Positions 43,743 through 52,835 of a DNA stretch of 64,000 nt are shown piece after piece. The translations under genes and the position numbers were made by a program. Positions within the stretch are counted from its first letter, which is position 1; every line of letters starts with the position of its first letter. The notes under the pieces were generated by a model that was not told where the DNA came from, made no database searches, and saw only the letters and a list, made by a program, of their open reading frames with translations. Origin of the DNA: Rhodospirillales bacterium BBD 1991-14. Its GTDB lineage: Bacteria > Pseudomonadota > Alphaproteobacteria > Kiloniellales > Kiloniellaceae. Location: the NCBI GenBank assembly GCA_001657395.1, contig LYSY01000008.1:124001-188000 (forward strand), given 5' to 3'.

Positions 43743-45182
43743 ATGGAGGGCCATACCAGCAGCATCACCGAACTGGCGATCGTGGTGGTCGCCGCACTTT
43801 GCTGCGGGCTCATCGTCCGGTCCTTCCGCCAGCCGATCCTGCTGGGCTACATCCTGGCCGGCGCCGCCCTCGGCCCCTCCGGCTTCGGCTTCGTTGAAAA
43901 CCGAGATCAGGTGCAGCTGCTCGCCGAACTCGGCGTGCTCATGCTGCTGTTCTTCATCGGCATGGAGCTCCAACTCCGCAGCCTGAAGGCGGTCTGGCGC
44001 ATCGCGCTGATGACCACCCTCTTCCAAATCGCCGTCGGCGTGCTCGCCATGTCGCTGCTCGGCTTCTACCTCGACTGGCCCATCGGCCTGACGGTGGTGC
44101 TGGGCTTCGTCGTCGCCCTCTCTTCCACCGCCATCGCCATCAAGATGCTGGAGGAGATCGGCGAGAAGGGCACGCGTGTCGGCAACGTCACCATCGGCAT
44201 CCTGATCGCCCAGGACCTGGCGGTGATCCCGATGATGCTGGTGGTCAGCACCTTCACCGGCGAAAACGCCTCGATCGGTGCCGGGACGCTCATCAAGCTC
44301 GGCCTCTCCATCGCCTTCCTTGGGATCCTGCTGGTCTACCTCGGCCGCGGCCGCCGACTGCGCCTGCCCTTTGCCAAGTCGGTCGGGCGCAACGCCGACC
44401 TGACGCCGCTGGCCGGGCTCGCCTTCTGCTTCGGCGCCGCGGCGCTGTCCGGCCTGCTGGAACTCTCCGCCTCCTACGGCGCCTTCCTGGCCGGGCTGGT
44501 GATCGGCAACTCCACCAGCCGGCGGGTGATGATGCACTACACCGCGCCGATCCAGAGCGTACTGCTGATGGTCTTTTTCCTCACCATCGGCCTGCTGATG
44601 GACCTCGGTTACATCTGGGAGAACCTCGGCACGGTGATCCTCATCGTCACCTTCGTGGCGGTCCTCAAGACCGCGCTCAACATCGTCGTCATCCGCGCCA
44701 TGGGAGAGACCTGGCCGCGCGCCTTTCTCTCCGGCGTCATGCTGGCCCAGCTCGGCGAGTTCTCCTTCATCCTCGCCGCCCTGGGCCTCACCGCCGGCGT
44801 CATCTCGCCGGAAGAACACCGCCTGCTGGTGGCCGTCACCGTGCTGTCGCTGATCGGCAGCCCGATCTGGCTGGAGGCCGCGCGGCGGCTGCACCGCATC
44901 GCCCTCCTCGGCATCACCTCCGGCCGCGAGACCCTGCGCCTCACCTTGGGACCGGAGGCAAAGGCGCTCGGCCGATCCGGCGGTCACATCGGCGACTGGC
45001 TGCTGATCGCCCTTCGCCCGCTGCTGCCAAAGCTGTCGGCATCCTCCCGGCGCGCCCAAAAGCCGCTGGCGCCGGGCGCCAGACCTACCGATAATGGCGG
45101 CGACCATGATGGCAGTGCCGCCGCTCCATCCCGGCGCAGTCCTTCGCCGCCCCTCAATCCCGGCGGGGCGGAAGCGGACTGA
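43743..45182 (+). CDS. CPA2 family cation:proton antiporter (KefB/YbaL-like)
   Basis: A membrane antiporter of 479 residues from ATG 43743. It has about 12-13 helices with LLGYILAGAALGPSGFGFV, LLFFIGMELQLRSLK, VALSSTAIAIKMLEEIGEKG and the ion-binding IGILIAQDLAVIP motif. No TrkA-N nucleotide-binding domain is attached; the C-terminal 60 residues are polar and Pro-rich. AAGGAGG at 43687-43693 lies too close to the in-frame GTG 43695 and 50 bp from ATG 43743, so the true start is uncertain. It should exchange K+ or Na+ for H+. Confidence 0.85.
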   Translation: MEGHTSSITELAIVVVAALCCGLIVRSFRQPILLGYILAGAALGPSGFGFVENRDQVQLLAELGVLMLLFFIGMELQLRSLKAVWRIALMTTLFQIAVGVLAMSLLGFYLDWPIGLTVVLGFVVALSSTAIAIKMLEEIGEKGTRVGNVTIGILIAQDLAVIPMMLVVSTFTGENASIGAGTLIKLGLSIAFLGILLVYLGRGRRLRLPFAKSVGRNADLTPLAGLAFCFGAAALSGLLELSASYGAFLAGLVIGNSTSRRVMMHYTAPIQSVLLMVFFLTIGLLMDLGYIWENLGTVILIVTFVAVLKTALNIVVIRAMGETWPRAFLSGVMLAQLGEFSFILAALGLTAGVISPEEHRLLVAVTVLSLIGSPIWLEAARRLHRIALLGITSGRETLRLTLGPEAKALGRSGGHIGDWLLIALRPLLPKLSASSRRAQKPLAPGARPTDNGGDHDGSAAAPSRRSPSPPLNPGGAEAD

Positions 45183-45209
45183 CCGCAACCGCGGACGGCC
45201 GGCCAATCT

Positions 45210-45235
45210 TTCAACCCGGTCGTTCAACCCAGTCC
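45210..45235. repeat. 13-bp tandem duplication
   Basis: ttcaacccggtcg is followed by ttcaacccagtcc, with two mismatches, just after the antiporter stop codon and before rnhB. Confidence 0.7.
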
Positions 45236-45261
45236 CTCACCCCTGCCGGACCCTGCCTGCC

Positions 45262-45918
45262 GTGCCGGACTTCTCTCTCGAACACGCATTCGCCGAAAGC
45301 CTGGGCCCAGGCGATCCGCGCGCCGGCCCGCGGGTTATCGGCCTGGACGAAGCCGGCCGGGGACCCTGGGCCGGGCCGGTGGTGGCCGCCGCGGTCTGGC
45401 TGCGCTGCGAAGGCCTGCCGGCGGCGCTGCGCGACGGCCTGGACGACTCCAAGAAGCTAACGGCGCGGGCGCGCGAGGCGCTCTTCGATGCGCTGCAGGC
45501 GCTGCCGCCGGAGGCCGGCGCGGTGGCGCTGGGCGCGGCCAGCGTCGAGGAGATCGACCGCCTGAACATCCTCCAGGCCTCCCTCCTGGCCATGGGGCGC
45601 GCGGCGGCAGCGCTGCCGCTGAGGGCCGATGCCGCCCTGGTCGACGGCAACCAGAAACCTGACCTGCCCTGCCCCCTGCGCACCGTGGTGAAGGGCGATT
45701 CCCGCTCGCTCTCCATCGCCGCGGCCTCGGTGATCGCCAAGGTCAGCCGCGACCGCACCATGGCCGCCCTGGCCCGCGACCATCCCGGCTACGGCTGGGA
45801 GCGCAACCAGGGCTACGGCACCGCCGAACACCGCCAGGGCATCGCCCGCCTGGGCGTCACGCCACAGCACCGCCGTTCCTTCCGCCCGGTCCGCGAGGCA
45901 ATCGCCAAAGTTTCTTAA
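45262..45918 (+). CDS. rnhB: Ribonuclease HII
   Basis: A 218-residue RNase HII that nicks RNA in RNA-DNA hybrids and removes single ribonucleotides. The active site begins with D29-E30 in VIGLDEAGRGPWAGPVVAAA; LDDSKKLTARAREALFDAL, LVDGNQ and SLSIAAASVIAKVSRDR supply the other conserved residues. GTG 45262 is the likely start, since family similarity begins just after it. Adjacent to ccrM, the arrangement usual in alphaproteobacteria. Confidence 0.95.
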   Translation: MPDFSLEHAFAESLGPGDPRAGPRVIGLDEAGRGPWAGPVVAAAVWLRCEGLPAALRDGLDDSKKLTARAREALFDALQALPPEAGAVALGAASVEEIDRLNILQASLLAMGRAAAALPLRADAALVDGNQKPDLPCPLRTVVKGDSRSLSIAAASVIAKVSRDRTMAALARDHPGYGWERNQGYGTAEHRQGIARLGVTPQHRRSFRPVREAIAKVS

Positions 45919-45937
45919 CAATTGACCCTAACATCTT

Positions 45938-45976
45938 GAGTCCCAAAGACTCTTGACGGGAGTCGCCGGGTGACTC
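45938..45976 (+). promoter_or_regulatory. Four GANTC methylation sites in the ccrM upstream region
   Basis: GAGTC (45938), GACTC (45948), GAGTC (45960) and GACTC (45972) fall within 39 bp, 44 bp before the ccrM start. GANTC is the CcrM target. Methylation state after replication could therefore feed back on ccrM expression, as known for Caulobacter, where the ccrM promoter region also has GANTC sites. Confidence 0.6.
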
Positions 45977-46001
45977 AGGATGCCCGCTTTCGCGCAAATG
46001 A

Positions 46002-47099
<1,098 letters not shown>

Positions 47100-47103
47100 G
47101 CCT

Positions 47104-47129
47104 GGGAACTGAACCCGGGAACTGAACCC
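47104..47129. repeat. 13-bp tandem duplication after ccrM
   Basis: gggaactgaaccc occurs twice exactly, starting five bases after the ccrM stop codon and filling most of the 39-bp gap to the convergent gene. Confidence 0.9.
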
Positions 47130-47138
47130 GGACCGGCT

Positions 47139-49046
47139 TTAGCTGACGACGCCGAGGCGGTTCGCCGAGGACCGCGGCTCCTTGGCCGCCGGATTCTCTG
47201 AAAGCTGCCAGGCGATGGTCCGTTCCGGGCGGTAGGCGCAGAAGGTGCCGGTGCGCAGGCTGTTGGCCAGGTGGCGGCCGAGGGCCGGGTGGGCGGCCTC
47301 GATCTTGCGCAGGGCATGGCGGATACGCCAGGTGACGGTGGTGCGCGCCCGCTCGGCCAGACTGCCGAGGCGGCGGCTGCGCCCGCCCAGGCCGAGGGCC
47401 TTGGCCAGGGTATCGACCAGTTCCCCGATCTCGCCGCGCAGGCGCTCGGCCTGCAGCGGGTCGTTGCGGTCCTCCGCCTCGGCCAGGTCTTCCTGCAGGT
47501 CGCGGATGCGCGCCTTGAGGGCCCGCCGAGCGGGCTCGTCGAGCGCCGCGTCGCCGGCGAAGTGCTCGTCGCCGCGTTCGGCCAGATCGAGGCAGTGCAC
47601 CTCGGTCCCCGGACGCTCCAGCAGGCGGCGGATGTCGTGCAGACCCTTGAGGTCCGGCAGCCGCACCGTCTGTCCGCCAAAGGACAGCCGCCACTGGCCG
47701 GCCTCCGGTACCAGCGCCGCCGTTTCCGCCGATGCCGGATCGCCGCCCGGGGCGGTATCGGAGGCCGCAGCCTCGGACGGCTTTCCGCAGGCATCGTCCA
47801 GCAGGCGAAAGCCCTCGGCAAGGACCGCCCGGTCCTCGGCGCGGCGGTAGGGATTGACCGTCAGCAGCCAGCGGCAGGCCTCGCCCGGCGCAGGCTCGCG
47901 TCCGCCGTTGATCCAGTCGCGGTACTCCCTCTCGTAGACCGCCAGCATCGCCCGCCCCTCCTCCATCCGCCCGAGGTTGGCATAGGCGATGGCGACGAAG
48001 GCCGGCACATCGACGATGGGAAAGCCGTCGATGGCCCCGGCCAGGTCGGCGGCCAGCTCGTAATTGCCGGCGGCGGCATGGGCGATGGCGGCACAGGCGA
48101 AGTAATGGTTCGGATGGCAGGGATTGAGGCGCAGGGCCCGCTCGGCATGTTCGGCGCCCAGCTCCGGCCGGCCGAGGAAGGCCTCGCCGATCGACATCTC
48201 CATCAGCATGTCGGCGTCGTTCGGGCAGAGCGCCAGGGCGCGGTCGAAGTACCAGGCGGCGCGGTCGAACTCCCGCCTGTAGTTCAGGACCTTGCCGATG
48301 ACCACATGCAAGAGGGCGTCACGGTCGTCGATCTCCAGGGCGCGGTGGGCGTGGGTGTAGGCAAGCTGGCCGTTCTCCTCGAAACGTGCCCAGAAATGGC
48401 AGCTCCACTCGTTGAACCAGGAGAGGGAAACGCCTGCATGGGCACGCGCGTAGTGCGGGTCGAGCGCGATGGCGCGTTCGAAAAGGCCGCGGGCTTCTTC
48501 GTCCGCGCTGGCGCTGCCCTGGCGCAGCAAGGCGAGGCCCCGCAGGGTGAGTTCGTAGGCGGCCAGGGAGTCCGTCGGCTTGCGCCGCAGGTCGTCGCGC
48601 GCCGTTTCCTCCAGCCGCGTCGAAAGCGTGGCGGCGATGCAGGCCACCACCTCGTCCTGGACCGCAAAGACATCGCCGGCGGAGAAGTCGTACTGCTCGC
48701 TCCAGAGCTGGCGGCCGCCGGCACAGTCCACAAGAGCGGCCGTCACCCGCAGCCGTTCGTCCGCGCGCCGCAGGCTGCCGCGCAGAAGATGGCTGGCCCC
48801 CAGCCGTGCCCCGGCCTCCCGGTCGGAGAGGCCGGCCACGGCCATACCCGACATCCAGGAGATGACCTGCAGACTGCGGAAGCGCGTGAGTTCGCCGCAG
48901 ATGTCTTCCAGCAGCCCCTGCGCCAGGGGGTCGCCCGCGGCGCCGTTGTCCGCAACCTGAAAGGGAAGCACAGCCAGGACAGGGGGTTGGCTTGGGGGTT
49001 GGCTTGGATTCTGGCCTGAAAGGGGGCCGGGCATTGGGCCGGTCAT
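47139..49046 (-). CDS. TolB-like/TPR protein with C-terminal regulatory-type domain
   Basis: A 635-residue protein of three parts. Residues 20-150 match the TolB-like N-terminal module often attached to bacterial adenylate cyclase or transcription factor heads (PVLAVLPFQVADNG; GASHLLRGSLRRADERLRVT; QLWSEQYDF). Residues 155-400 are TPR repeats (ARGLFERAIALDPHYARAH; AWYFDRALALCPNDADM). The C-terminal 200 residues (GGQTVRLPDLKGLHDIRRLL, then a coiled coil and RARTTVTWRIRHALRKIEAA) resemble a tail module seen in large regulators. No cyclase or kinase core is present. It diverges from a TTC38-like gene, a likely functional partner. Confidence 0.78.
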   Translation of the reverse strand: MTGPMPGPLSGQNPSQPPSQPPVLAVLPFQVADNGAAGDPLAQGLLEDICGELTRFRSLQVISWMSGMAVAGLSDREAGARLGASHLLRGSLRRADERLRVTAALVDCAGGRQLWSEQYDFSAGDVFAVQDEVVACIAATLSTRLEETARDDLRRKPTDSLAAYELTLRGLALLRQGSASADEEARGLFERAIALDPHYARAHAGVSLSWFNEWSCHFWARFEENGQLAYTHAHRALEIDDRDALLHVVIGKVLNYRREFDRAAWYFDRALALCPNDADMLMEMSIGEAFLGRPELGAEHAERALRLNPCHPNHYFACAAIAHAAAGNYELAADLAGAIDGFPIVDVPAFVAIAYANLGRMEEGRAMLAVYEREYRDWINGGREPAPGEACRWLLTVNPYRRAEDRAVLAEGFRLLDDACGKPSEAAASDTAPGGDPASAETAALVPEAGQWRLSFGGQTVRLPDLKGLHDIRRLLERPGTEVHCLDLAERGDEHFAGDAALDEPARRALKARIRDLQEDLAEAEDRNDPLQAERLRGEIGELVDTLAKALGLGGRSRRLGSLAERARTTVTWRIRHALRKIEAAHPALGRHLANSLRTGTFCAYRPERTIAWQLSENPAAKEPRSSANRLGVVS

Positions 49047-49122
49047 GGCTTAGTCTTTTCGTCTGATCAGCGGCCTTATCTACGAGCATAGCCCAAGCCG
49101 GGCTTCAGGAAAATGCGGGAGC

Positions 49123-49148
49123 CCTCACATCGTGAGGCAGCCCCTCAC
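49123..49148. promoter_or_regulatory. Candidate operator: CCTCAC palindrome plus third half-site
   Basis: CCTCAC-ATC-GTGAGG (49123-49137) is a perfect 6-bp dyad, and a further CCTCAC starts at 49143, exactly 20 bp after the first. It lies in the 230-bp region between the divergent TolB/TPR and TTC38-like genes, and could be a site for a shared regulator. Confidence 0.4.
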
Positions 49149-49276
49149 GCCCTTTGGGGTACAGGGAGTTCTCCGCCGCAAGGTCCCTGCCGCCGCTGAA
49201 AAATAATCGACGCCGCGCCGCCCCCGGCGCGCGTATTGTTTTATGAATTTGGCGTCAGCCGAAAAGGAGATCACGC

Positions 49277-50617
49277 ATGTCCAGCGACCGCCAGGGAAAC
49301 ACGCTTTCCGGCGCCACGCCCGCGGCCCTCACGCTCTACGAGCAGGCCGTCGAGGCCTTCAACATCTACCGCGGCGACCCCATCGCCCTTGTCGACGAGG
49401 CCATCGCGCAGGCGCCGGACTTCGCCATGGCGCGCATCCTGAAGGCGCATCTCTATGGCCTCGCGACCGAGCCGGAAGCCACGGCAGAGGCGCGCGACAT
49501 CGTAGCCGAAGTCAAGACGCGCGCGCTGAACGAGCGCGAAGCCTCTCACCTCGACGCCCTGGACCTGCTGCTGCAGGGCAGCTGGACGGCGGCGGCCGTC
49601 GCCCTCGACCATCATCTCGTACGCTACCCCCGCGACCTCGTGGCGCTGCAGTCCGGCCACCTGATGGACTTCTACCGCGCCAATGCGCGCGACATGCGCG
49701 ACCGCATCGCCCGCGCCCTGCCCCAGTGGTCGCCGGAGATGCCCGGCTACTCCATCGTGCTGGGGATGTATGCTTTCGGCCTGGAGGAAAGCGGCGACTA
49801 CGCCCGCGCCGAAGAGATGGGGCGCAGGGCCGTCGAGCTGCAGCCGCTCGACTGCTGGGCGCATCATGCCGTCGCCCATGTGATGGAGATGCAGGGCCGG
49901 GCCGAGGACGGCATCGGCTGGATGATCGCGCGCGAGCCCCACTGGTCGGGTGACGACAACTTCTTCAAGGTCCACAACTGGTGGCACCGCGCGCTCTACC
50001 ACCTCGACCTCGGCCAGGTCGACCAGGTCTTCGCCCTCTACGACGGCCCGATCCGGGAGGAGCGCAGCGCCGTCGCATTGGACCTGGTGGATGCCTCGGC
50101 CTTGCTGTGGCGCCTGCAGTTGGCCGGCCACGAGGTCGGCGAACGCTGGAACGAGGTCGCCACGGCCTGGGACCAGCATGCCGACGGGCGGCTCTATGCC
50201 TTCAACGACTGGCATGCGGTCATGGCCTATCTCGGCGCTAGCCGCGAGACCGACGTGAGCCGGATCACCGATGCGCTGCGCAACGCAGCAGATCCCCAGG
50301 CGGAGACCAGCGGCTGGGCAAGGACCACCGGGCTGGCGCTGGTCGAGGGATTCACAGCCTTCCGGCGCGGCGATTACGAGACCGCGGTCGAACGCCTGCA
50401 TGGTGCGCGCTATGTCGCCAACCGCTTCGGCGGCAGCCATGCCCAGCGCGACGTCATCGACTGGACGCTGACCGAAGCGGCCCTGCGCGGCGGCTTCCGT
50501 GACGTCGCAACGGCACTGGCCAACGAACGCCTGGCCCTGAAGCCCCACAGCCCGGTGAACCGCGGCTTCCTGGAGCGCGCCCGGGCCGGCGGTTCCGGCG
50601 GCGAGCAGGCCGCCTAG
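49277..50617 (+). CDS. TTC38-like tetratricopeptide repeat protein
   Basis: A 446-residue cytoplasmic protein resembling the TTC38 family, known from animals and many alphaproteobacteria but of unknown function. It contains ALTLYEQAVEAFNIYRGDPI, HLDALDLLLQGSWTAAAVAL, the conserved GYSIVLGMYAFGLEESGDY with HHAVAHVMEMQGR, and the very typical HNWWHRALYHLDLGQVDQVF. Helical repeats cover the full length. AAGGAGA precedes the ATG. It is divergent from the TolB/TPR gene and followed by a GNAT gene after 30 bp, probably co-transcribed. Confidence 0.85.
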   Translation: MSSDRQGNTLSGATPAALTLYEQAVEAFNIYRGDPIALVDEAIAQAPDFAMARILKAHLYGLATEPEATAEARDIVAEVKTRALNEREASHLDALDLLLQGSWTAAAVALDHHLVRYPRDLVALQSGHLMDFYRANARDMRDRIARALPQWSPEMPGYSIVLGMYAFGLEESGDYARAEEMGRRAVELQPLDCWAHHAVAHVMEMQGRAEDGIGWMIAREPHWSGDDNFFKVHNWWHRALYHLDLGQVDQVFALYDGPIREERSAVALDLVDASALLWRLQLAGHEVGERWNEVATAWDQHADGRLYAFNDWHAVMAYLGASRETDVSRITDALRNAADPQAETSGWARTTGLALVEGFTAFRRGDYETAVERLHGARYVANRFGGSHAQRDVIDWTLTEAALRGGFRDVATALANERLALKPHSPVNRGFLERARAGGSGGEQAA

Positions 50618-50647
50618 ACGGCGCCCGGCAACTGCCAGGAGGACGCC

Positions 50648-51283
50648 ATGCAGGCCGGCGACAGCGGCGAGGGAGCGTTGCTTAAAGCCTCCCGCGCCGA
50701 TCTCGATATCCGCTGGGCGAAGGCGGAGGAGGCGCGTGCGATCGCGCGCCTCTTCCTCGTCTCCTCCGACGGTCTTGCCGCCTACATCTGGAGCCGGATC
50801 GAAATGCCGGGCCTGAGTAGGGGCGACGCAAGCTTGGAGGACATCGGGGCCGCCCGCTACGCGCGCAGCGGCACCGCCTTCTCCTACGAAAACTGCCTGC
50901 TGGCCCTCGCCGGCGGGACCGTCGTCGGCATGGCCCATGCCTTTCCCATGGAGGCAGACCCCGGGCCCGCCGAGGAGGAGGACCCCGTGTTGCGGCCCTA
51001 TGCGGAGCTGGAAGACCCGGGCTCGCTCTACCTCTCCGGCCTGGCGGTCGAAGAGGCGTACCGGAGCGCGGGCATCGGCGCCGAGCTGATGGACTGCGTG
51101 GAGGAACTGGCCCGCGCCAAGGGTCTGCCGCGGGTTTCGCTGATCTGCTTCGAGCGCAACACGCGGGCCCTGGCGTTCTACCGCCGCCGCGGCTATCGCG
51201 AGACCGCGCGGCGGCCCCTGGTGCCCCATCCCAGCCTGCACTACGCCGACGGCGACGCCCTGCTTCTGGCGCGCGCCTGCTGA
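50648..51283 (+). CDS. GNAT family N-acetyltransferase
   Basis: A 211-residue acetyltransferase. The family core is LYLSGLAVEEAYRSAGIGAE (acetyl-CoA loop with a degenerate R/Q-x-x-G-x-G/A form), then LICFERNTRALAFYRRRGYR. The N-terminal region is longer than in minimal GNAT proteins. AGGAGG lies seven bases before the ATG. It is 30 bp downstream of the TTC38-like gene. Substrate unknown. Confidence 0.85.
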   Translation: MQAGDSGEGALLKASRADLDIRWAKAEEARAIARLFLVSSDGLAAYIWSRIEMPGLSRGDASLEDIGAARYARSGTAFSYENCLLALAGGTVVGMAHAFPMEADPGPAEEEDPVLRPYAELEDPGSLYLSGLAVEEAYRSAGIGAELMDCVEELARAKGLPRVSLICFERNTRALAFYRRRGYRETARRPLVPHPSLHYADGDALLLARAC

Positions 51284-51296
51284 GGCACCCCGACCG

Positions 51297-51346
51297 TCCA
51301 GGCGTCCCAACTGGTCAGGCGTCCGAGTTGGTCACGCGTCCCAACT
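51297..51346. repeat. 17-bp tandem repeat, three copies, overlapping a gene end
   Basis: Copies of about 17 bp (consensus ggtcaggcgtcccaact) begin near 51296, 51313 and 51330. The last copy encodes the final residues and stop of the GST gene on the minus strand; the others lie in the gap. The array probably arose by duplicating the GST gene's 3' end. Confidence 0.8.
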
Positions 51347-51940
51347 GGGCCGGGCGCGCAGGGTGTCGTTCCACCGCCTGAGATGATCCTGGCCCTCCGG
51401 GATCGGCACCTTCACAAAGTCGGACAGGAACAGCGCCGTCATCCCGGTGATGTCGGCGACGGTGAAGCGCTCTCCGGCAACAAAGGGCCGGCCGTCGGAC
51501 AGCACGCTATCCAGCCAGGCCAGCTTGGCCGGCAGGTCGCGGCGCTGCGCCTCGACGAGGGCCGGCACCTGAGTCAGCTTGTCCTTGAAGAAGTCGAAGC
51601 TGTGGCGCGCGATCAGAGCCAGGGGAGTCAGAATTTCCAGCTCCATCCGGCGGTCCCACATGTAGATCCGGGCCTGCTCGACGGCATCTCCGCCGAAGAG
51701 GTTCGGTTCGGGCTGCAGGGTCTCAAGGTAACGGCAGATCGCCTGCGACTCGCAGATGATCGTGCCGTCGTCGAGTTCCAGAACCGGAACCTCGCCCAGG
51801 CTGTTCTTCTTTCGGAGAGCTTCGCCACGGGTGCCCTGGGCATCGAGACTCAGATCGACCCGCGGCAGGTCCATCCCCTTCTCCGCCAGAAAGATGCGCA
51901 CCCGGCGCGGGCTCGCCGCCGCAGCATTGTAGAGTTTCAC
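51332..51940 (-). CDS. Glutathione S-transferase family protein
   Basis: A 202-residue soluble GST. The thioredoxin-like domain (KLYNAAAASPRRVRIFLAEK; SLGEVPVLELDDGTIICESQ with the cis-Pro and the Glu-Ser glutathione contact) is followed by an alpha domain with GERFTVADITGMTALF. The catalytic Ser/Cys is most likely Ser10. GTG 51940 follows GAGGAGA. It diverges from an ArsR-SRPBCC operon across 95 bp that hold a likely operator. Confidence 0.9.
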   Translation of the reverse strand: MKLYNAAAASPRRVRIFLAEKGMDLPRVDLSLDAQGTRGEALRKKNSLGEVPVLELDDGTIICESQAICRYLETLQPEPNLFGGDAVEQARIYMWDRRMELEILTPLALIARHSFDFFKDKLTQVPALVEAQRRDLPAKLAWLDSVLSDGRPFVAGERFTVADITGMTALFLSDFVKVPIPEGQDHLRRWNDTLRARPSWDA

Positions 51941-52003
51941 GGTCAGGTCTCCTCTGGTTGGGGCCTCCTCCGGCCTCTTTACAACCGGCTCCGTCTTTGA
52001 TAT

Positions 52004-52028
52004 CTATTAATCAACATATGATCAATAG
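52004..52028. promoter_or_regulatory. Candidate ArsR operator (inverted repeat)
   Basis: CTATTAATCA-ACATA-TGATCAATAG: two 10-bp arms with nine of ten pairs matching, spaced by five bases. AT-rich and immediately before the ArsR start codon, in the region divergent from GST. ArsR proteins bind such dyads over their own promoters. Confidence 0.55.
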
Positions 52029-52035
52029 GTGATAT

Positions 52036-52365
52036 ATGTTGGATACAACCTTCGCGGCCCTGTCCGATCCGACACGGCGCACGATCCTGGACCTGCTGGC
52101 GGAGCGCGAACACTCCGTGGGCGAACTGGTCGACCACTTCCCCATCACCCAATCTGCCGTTTCGCGGCACCTGAACGTGCTGGAGCAGGCCGATCTGATC
52201 CAACGGCGGCGGGACGGCCAGCGCCGGCTTTGCGCCCTGCGCGCCGAAACCTTGGCGGAGGTCGACCGCTGGATGGAGCGTTACCGCCGCATGTGGGTCG
52301 GCAAGCTGCAGCGCCTGGACAAGGCGATACAGAGAAGGGCAGTACAGAGGAGAAAGAAGCGATGA
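52036..52365 (+). CDS. ArsR family transcriptional regulator
   Basis: A 109-residue winged-helix repressor (TFAALSDPTRRTILDLLAER; SVGELVDHFPITQSAVSRHL; GLIxRRRDGQRR-like wing). No metal-binding cysteines are seen. This type is typically paired with an SRPBCC protein, as here: the TGA overlaps the ATG of the next gene. AGGTGA lies close before the ATG. Autoregulation through the inverted repeat just upstream, possibly with control of the divergent GST, is inferred. Confidence 0.92.
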   Translation: MLDTTFAALSDPTRRTILDLLAEREHSVGELVDHFPITQSAVSRHLNVLEQADLIQRRRDGQRRLCALRAETLAEVDRWMERYRRMWVGKLQRLDKAIQRRAVQRRKKR

Positions 52366-52829
52366 GCCAAGCAGTCGCGGAAGATCTTCGCAGCGTCGTC
52401 CTGCGGTACCGCTTCAACGCCAGCGTCGAGGAACTCTTCGCCGCCTGGACCGACCCCGAGATGCTGGCGGAGTGGTGGGGGCCGGAAGGTTTTCGCAGCA
52501 AGGTCCTGGTGATGGAGTTGCACCCCGGCGGGCGCTTCGAGATCGAGATGACCGCCGAGGACGGCGAGGCCAGCCGCATCACAGGGGTGTACCGGGAGAT
52601 CTCGCCGCCGACACGGCTGGTCTTCGAGATCACCGAACACTGTGCGAAGGACCTGCCGCCGGAGGTGGAACCGCAGATTGCCCCGACGCCGGTGACCGTC
52701 GAGTTCATCAGCCACGGCGACCAGTCGGAAATCGTTCTGACCCAGGACGGGCTGAACCCGACCTATTCGGAGCTGGTGACCTGGGGCTGGGGCGGGGCAA
52801 TCGACAAGCTGAAGGCGCGGCTTGGCTGA
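52362..52829 (+). CDS. SRPBCC/AHSA1 domain protein
   Basis: A 155-residue START-like (AHSA1) protein. RFNASVEELFAAWTDPEMLA, then EWWGPEGF, ELHPGGRFEIEMTAEDG and a final TWGWGGAIDKLKARL are family hallmarks. These proteins have a hydrophobic pocket and may bind a lipid-like or aromatic ligand; the pairing with ArsR suggests response to such a compound. AGAGGAGA precedes the ATG, which overlaps the ArsR stop codon (ATGA). Confidence 0.9.
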   Translation: MSQAVAEDLRSVVLRYRFNASVEELFAAWTDPEMLAEWWGPEGFRSKVLVMELHPGGRFEIEMTAEDGEASRITGVYREISPPTRLVFEITEHCAKDLPPEVEPQIAPTPVTVEFISHGDQSEIVLTQDGLNPTYSELVTWGWGGAIDKLKARLG

Positions 52830-52835
52830 GGCTGC

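Noticed and set aside
45915-45932. TTAA...CTAAC upstream of ccrM as a CtrA box
   Set aside because: The spacing is nine bases, not seven, so it does not fit the consensus, although CtrA control of ccrM is known elsewhere.
49271-51310. 679-codon minus-strand frame across TTC38-like and GNAT genes
   Set aside because: It crosses two real genes and their gap, has no known domain and is explained by third-position GC.
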